Positions 24,334 through 26,427 of a DNA stretch of 26,427 nucleotides are shown here, piece after piece. Source of the stretch: an uncultured Muribaculaceae bacterium (GTDB lineage: Bacteria; Bacteroidota; Bacteroidia; Bacteroidales; Muribaculaceae); assembly GCA_910577585.1 (NCBI GenBank), contig CAJTNN010000030.1, forward strand, positions 1 through 26,427, in the 5' to 3' direction. Position 1 is the stretch's first letter; every line of letters begins with the position of its first letter. The notes beneath the pieces were generated by a model, which ran no database searches, was not told the DNA's origin, and saw only the letters and a list, made by a program, of their open reading frames with translations. Position numbers and translations under genes: made by a program.

Positions 24334-24386
24334 GTCAGGTTTATGTCGTTTTCAGGTTGATATGAATATGTGAGTTGATGTATGAT

Positions 24387-25166
24387 TTACTCGGCGTCGG
24401 GGCCTTTGTAGCGCAGATTGTTGAGGGCGCGCAGCACATTGCAGAGTGTCTGGCTCCAGTACTCGCGGAATTCGGCGCTGCAGCGGCGATAGGCACCCTC
24501 GAGGGCCTCACCCTCAGTCTCCTTTACTACGGATATGAAGTTGTAGAGGGGCTGGAAGATATCGGCCAACGATTCGGATATCGAGGCTGCAATCGGTGTC
24601 TCGCTGTAGCGCATATCCTCTTCGAAGGTCTCGAGGAACACGTCGTCAGGTCCGAGCAGAGTCTCCACATGGCGGCGGATGCTCTCGTAGTAGTCTTCAT
24701 CCATGTATGAGCCGTAGTAGAAGTCGTCGTCATCCTCATCCGTCTCCTCTTCGAGCGGGGTGAGACCGGAATAGTCGTCGGCATCATCCTCGTCGTGGTG
24801 GTGGTGGTGATGGTGGCAGCCGCAGTAGCAGTCGTCGTCACCACACTCTTCATCGCATTCTTCGCCATGGTGATGATGGCCGCAGCAGTCGTCGCCGCAG
24901 CAGTCGTGGTCATCTTCATCATCGTGGTGATGATGGCAACTGCAGTGGTGGTGGCCATCCTCAGCATCGGCTGATGCCAAGGCCGGAGACTCATCGGGGA
25001 ATTCTGAAAAATCCAGATACAACTGGGGGAGCAGGCGGAGCATATTGACTATAAACTCGCTCTTCTCCGACTCCTGTGCGTGCTCGAGGCTGACGCAATA
25101 TCGTGCGGCAAGCGCTGTGGTACCCAGGAGGCGGGTGCGCTTGCTGACATCTTTATTCTCTATCAT
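24387..25166 (-). CDS. DUF5063-like protein with a Cys/His/Asp-rich insert
   Basis: This 259-residue protein has two halves that read as the Bacteroidetes DUF5063 family: about 15-60 (ARYCVSLEHA, LRLLPQLYLDF) and about 150-255 (MDEDYYESIRRHVETLLG, ISESLADIFQPLYNF, CSAEFREYWSQTL). Between them, residues about 66-132 form an extreme low-complexity insert with 19 His, 11 Cys and many Asp/Glu in short HHHH, CC and DD clusters. Such composition suggests metal binding (for example zinc or nickel). This is inference, and the family function is unknown. The start overlaps the end of nadD by 14 bp, so the genes are translationally coupled. Confidence 0.8.
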   Translation of the reverse strand: MIENKDVSKRTRLLGTTALAARYCVSLEHAQESEKSEFIVNMLRLLPQLYLDFSEFPDESPALASADAEDGHHHCSCHHHHDDEDDHDCCGDDCCGHHHHGEECDEECGDDDCYCGCHHHHHHHDEDDADDYSGLTPLEEETDEDDDDFYYGSYMDEDYYESIRRHVETLLGPDDVFLETFEEDMRYSETPIAASISESLADIFQPLYNFISVVKETEGEALEGAYRRCSAEFREYWSQTLCNVLRALNNLRYKGPDAE

Positions 25167-25782
25167 ATATCTTGTGCTGTTTTATATAGGTGGCCACTTC
25201 GGGTGAGGTCAGATGGCTGACATCGGCTCCGCTCCGCGCGAGCTCGCGCAGGCGTGTTGAGCTGATGTCGAGAAGCGGCATATCTCTCAATATAACAGAT
25301 TGAGGGGGTATTTTGCTTTCCTGCCACTCTGCATCGCCAGGGCGTGGATAGACTATGAGCCGGTGATGGCGCAGAATATCTTCGGGGTCGCGCCAGCGGC
25401 TGAAGGCGCTTAGGTTGTCGCCGCCGATGATCAGACGGAATTCACAACCGGGATATGCGTGGCGCAGCTCGCTCAGGGTGACGGCGGTGAAGGTGGGGCG
25501 TGGCAGATGCATCTCGAAGTCGCTGACGCGGATGCGCTGCCGCTCTGCGGGGCCGAGTGCGGCAAGGAGCCGGCGCGTCATCTCGAGTCTTTCTCTCTCG
25601 GGGGTGATGTGGCGCCCGCTCTTGAAGGGATTCTCGGGGCTCACCATCAGCCACACCTCATCTACCCCACCCTCGCGGAGTGCGGCGCGCGCCACAGCCA
25701 GATGTCCGGCGTGTGGCGGATCGAATGTGCCGCCGAAGATGCCTATCACTCTGCGGGGGGATATGTCAGCGTGGTCTTGCAT
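25153..25782 (-). CDS. nadD: Nicotinate-nucleotide adenylyltransferase NadD
   Basis: This 209-residue enzyme makes deamido-NAD from nicotinate mononucleotide and ATP in NAD synthesis. The nucleotidyltransferase motif GTFDPPHAGH sits at 18-27 and ISSTRLRE at 172-179. IIGGDNLSAFSRWRDPEDIL (about 117-136) is the conserved NadD substrate region. Length is normal. It lies 28 bp after gmk and overlaps the next gene by 14 bp. The ATG at 25782 leaves an 11-residue lead before the beta strand; a shorter start is possible but not needed. Confidence 0.96.
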   Translation of the reverse strand: MQDHADISPRRVIGIFGGTFDPPHAGHLAVARAALREGGVDEVWLMVSPENPFKSGRHITPERERLEMTRRLLAALGPAERQRIRVSDFEMHLPRPTFTAVTLSELRHAYPGCEFRLIIGGDNLSAFSRWRDPEDILRHHRLIVYPRPGDAEWQESKIPPQSVILRDMPLLDISSTRLRELARSGADVSHLTSPEVATYIKQHKIYDRE

Positions 25783-25810
25783 GGAGCTGATTTAAAACTT
25801 AACCGCCACT

Positions 25811-26383
25811 TCAATCTCTGGCGATGAAGTCGCGTATCAGTTGACCAACTTCGGCCGAGGCACGGTCGATGTCATCGTTGATCACGCGGCAGTCGTAGCT
25901 GTCGGCGAAGCTCATCTCGTAGTCGGCTTTGGCGAGTCGGGCGAGGAGGCGCTCTTCGGTCTCGGTGCCACGTCCGCGCAGACGGCGTTCGAGTTCTTCG
26001 CGGCTGGGGGGGAGTATGAAGATGGCCAGTGCACGCTCGCCATAGGCGCGTTTCACATTGAGGCCACCCTTGACGTCGATGTCCATGATTAGGTTATGAC
26101 CCGAAGAGGTGACACGCTCGACTTCGCTGCGAAGTGTGCCGTAGCATGTGCCGGCATACACCTCTTCCCACTCCACAAACTCGCCACGCTCCACGCGCGC
26201 CTTGAATTCGTCGGTGGTGATGAAGTAATACTCGACTCCGTCGCGCTCCTGGCCGCGCGGCGCACGGCTTGTGGCTGAGATTGAGAATCCGAGACGCAAC
26301 TCGGGGTCGTCGATTATGCGCGATATGATTGTAGATTTGCCGGTGCCCGAGGGGGCCGACAGAATTATAATCTTGCCGTTCAT
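25811..26383 (-). CDS. gmk: Guanylate kinase
   Basis: This 190-residue enzyme converts GMP to GDP with ATP. The P-loop SAPSGTGKST is at 9-18. The GMP-binding segment is SATSRAPRGQERDGVEYYF (about 36-54), and FVEWEEVYAGTCYGT and DIDVKGGLNVK follow in the family order. RRLRGRGTETEERLLARL is the lid. Full length. It is the first visible gene of the gmk-nadD-DUF5063-aminopeptidase run. Only 44 bp remain to the right edge, in which no further gene could be recognised. Confidence 0.97.
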   Translation of the reverse strand: MNGKIIILSAPSGTGKSTIISRIIDDPELRLGFSISATSRAPRGQERDGVEYYFITTDEFKARVERGEFVEWEEVYAGTCYGTLRSEVERVTSSGHNLIMDIDVKGGLNVKRAYGERALAIFILPPSREELERRLRGRGTETEERLLARLAKADYEMSFADSYDCRVINDDIDRASAEVGQLIRDFIARD

Positions 26384-26427
26384 TGCAGTGTATATGCAGG
26401 ATATTTATTTAGGGCTATACAATGGGG

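Noticed and set aside
24780..24960. Repetitive GTGGTGATG-type DNA as a non-coding repeat
   Set aside because: It is in frame within a complete gene and encodes the His/Asp/Cys insert.

Overview
This window looks like a chromosomal piece of a Bacteroidales bacterium, most likely a gut lineage of the Muribaculaceae type (inference). The signs are a TAnnTTTG-type promoter octamer, few Shine-Dalgarno sequences, a tig-clpP-clpX block, a RecQ with a long acidic C-terminal tail, and a DUF5063-type protein. The right part (about 16.2-26.4 kb) is GC-rich housekeeping DNA. The left part (1-16.2 kb) is visibly AT-richer and consists of accessory defence genes.

Layout: (1) 1-5530, minus strand: a type I restriction-modification operon in the order hsdR, a T5orf172/GIY-YIG-like gene, hsdM and hsdS. 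hsdS runs off the left edge, and a good promoter lies at 5563-5592. (2) 5676-5854, minus strand: an orphan copy of the last ~60 codons of recQ. (3) 5855-16174, plus strand: a 10.3-kb block with the C-terminal remnant of an AlbA_2/HATPase_c_4-type regulator, an HNH endonuclease, a ~124-bp imperfect palindrome, a large unrecognised 883-aa protein, and a ~2080-residue DEAD/H helicase with zinc motifs and a DUF1998-like end. The last two genes resemble a Druantia type III-like (DruH-DruE) pair. The helicase is split by two compensating single-base frameshifts. (4) 16264-18450, minus strand: the intact recQ. (5) 18980-22558, minus strand: clpX, clpP and tig. (6) 22777-26383, minus strand: M18 aminopeptidase, DUF5063-like protein, nadD and gmk, probably one operon read from gmk.

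The central observation is that the block in (3) lies between two direct copies of the recQ 3' end. Over 176 aligned bases they differ by two substitutions and one deleted base, and a third substitution lies in the last codon. All three substitutions are synonymous. The block therefore looks inserted at the recQ 3' end by recombination that brought in a second recQ allele end. The left junction cuts directly into the AlbA_2-type gene and removes its N-terminal part and promoter.

The left half combines classical restriction (Hsd) with a helicase-based system that may be decaying or phase-broken. The right half covers proteostasis (trigger factor, ClpXP), NAD synthesis and GMP phosphorylation. 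No tRNA, rRNA, CRISPR array, integrase or transposase was seen. Functional names rest on motif reading and memory of the families; no database search was possible.
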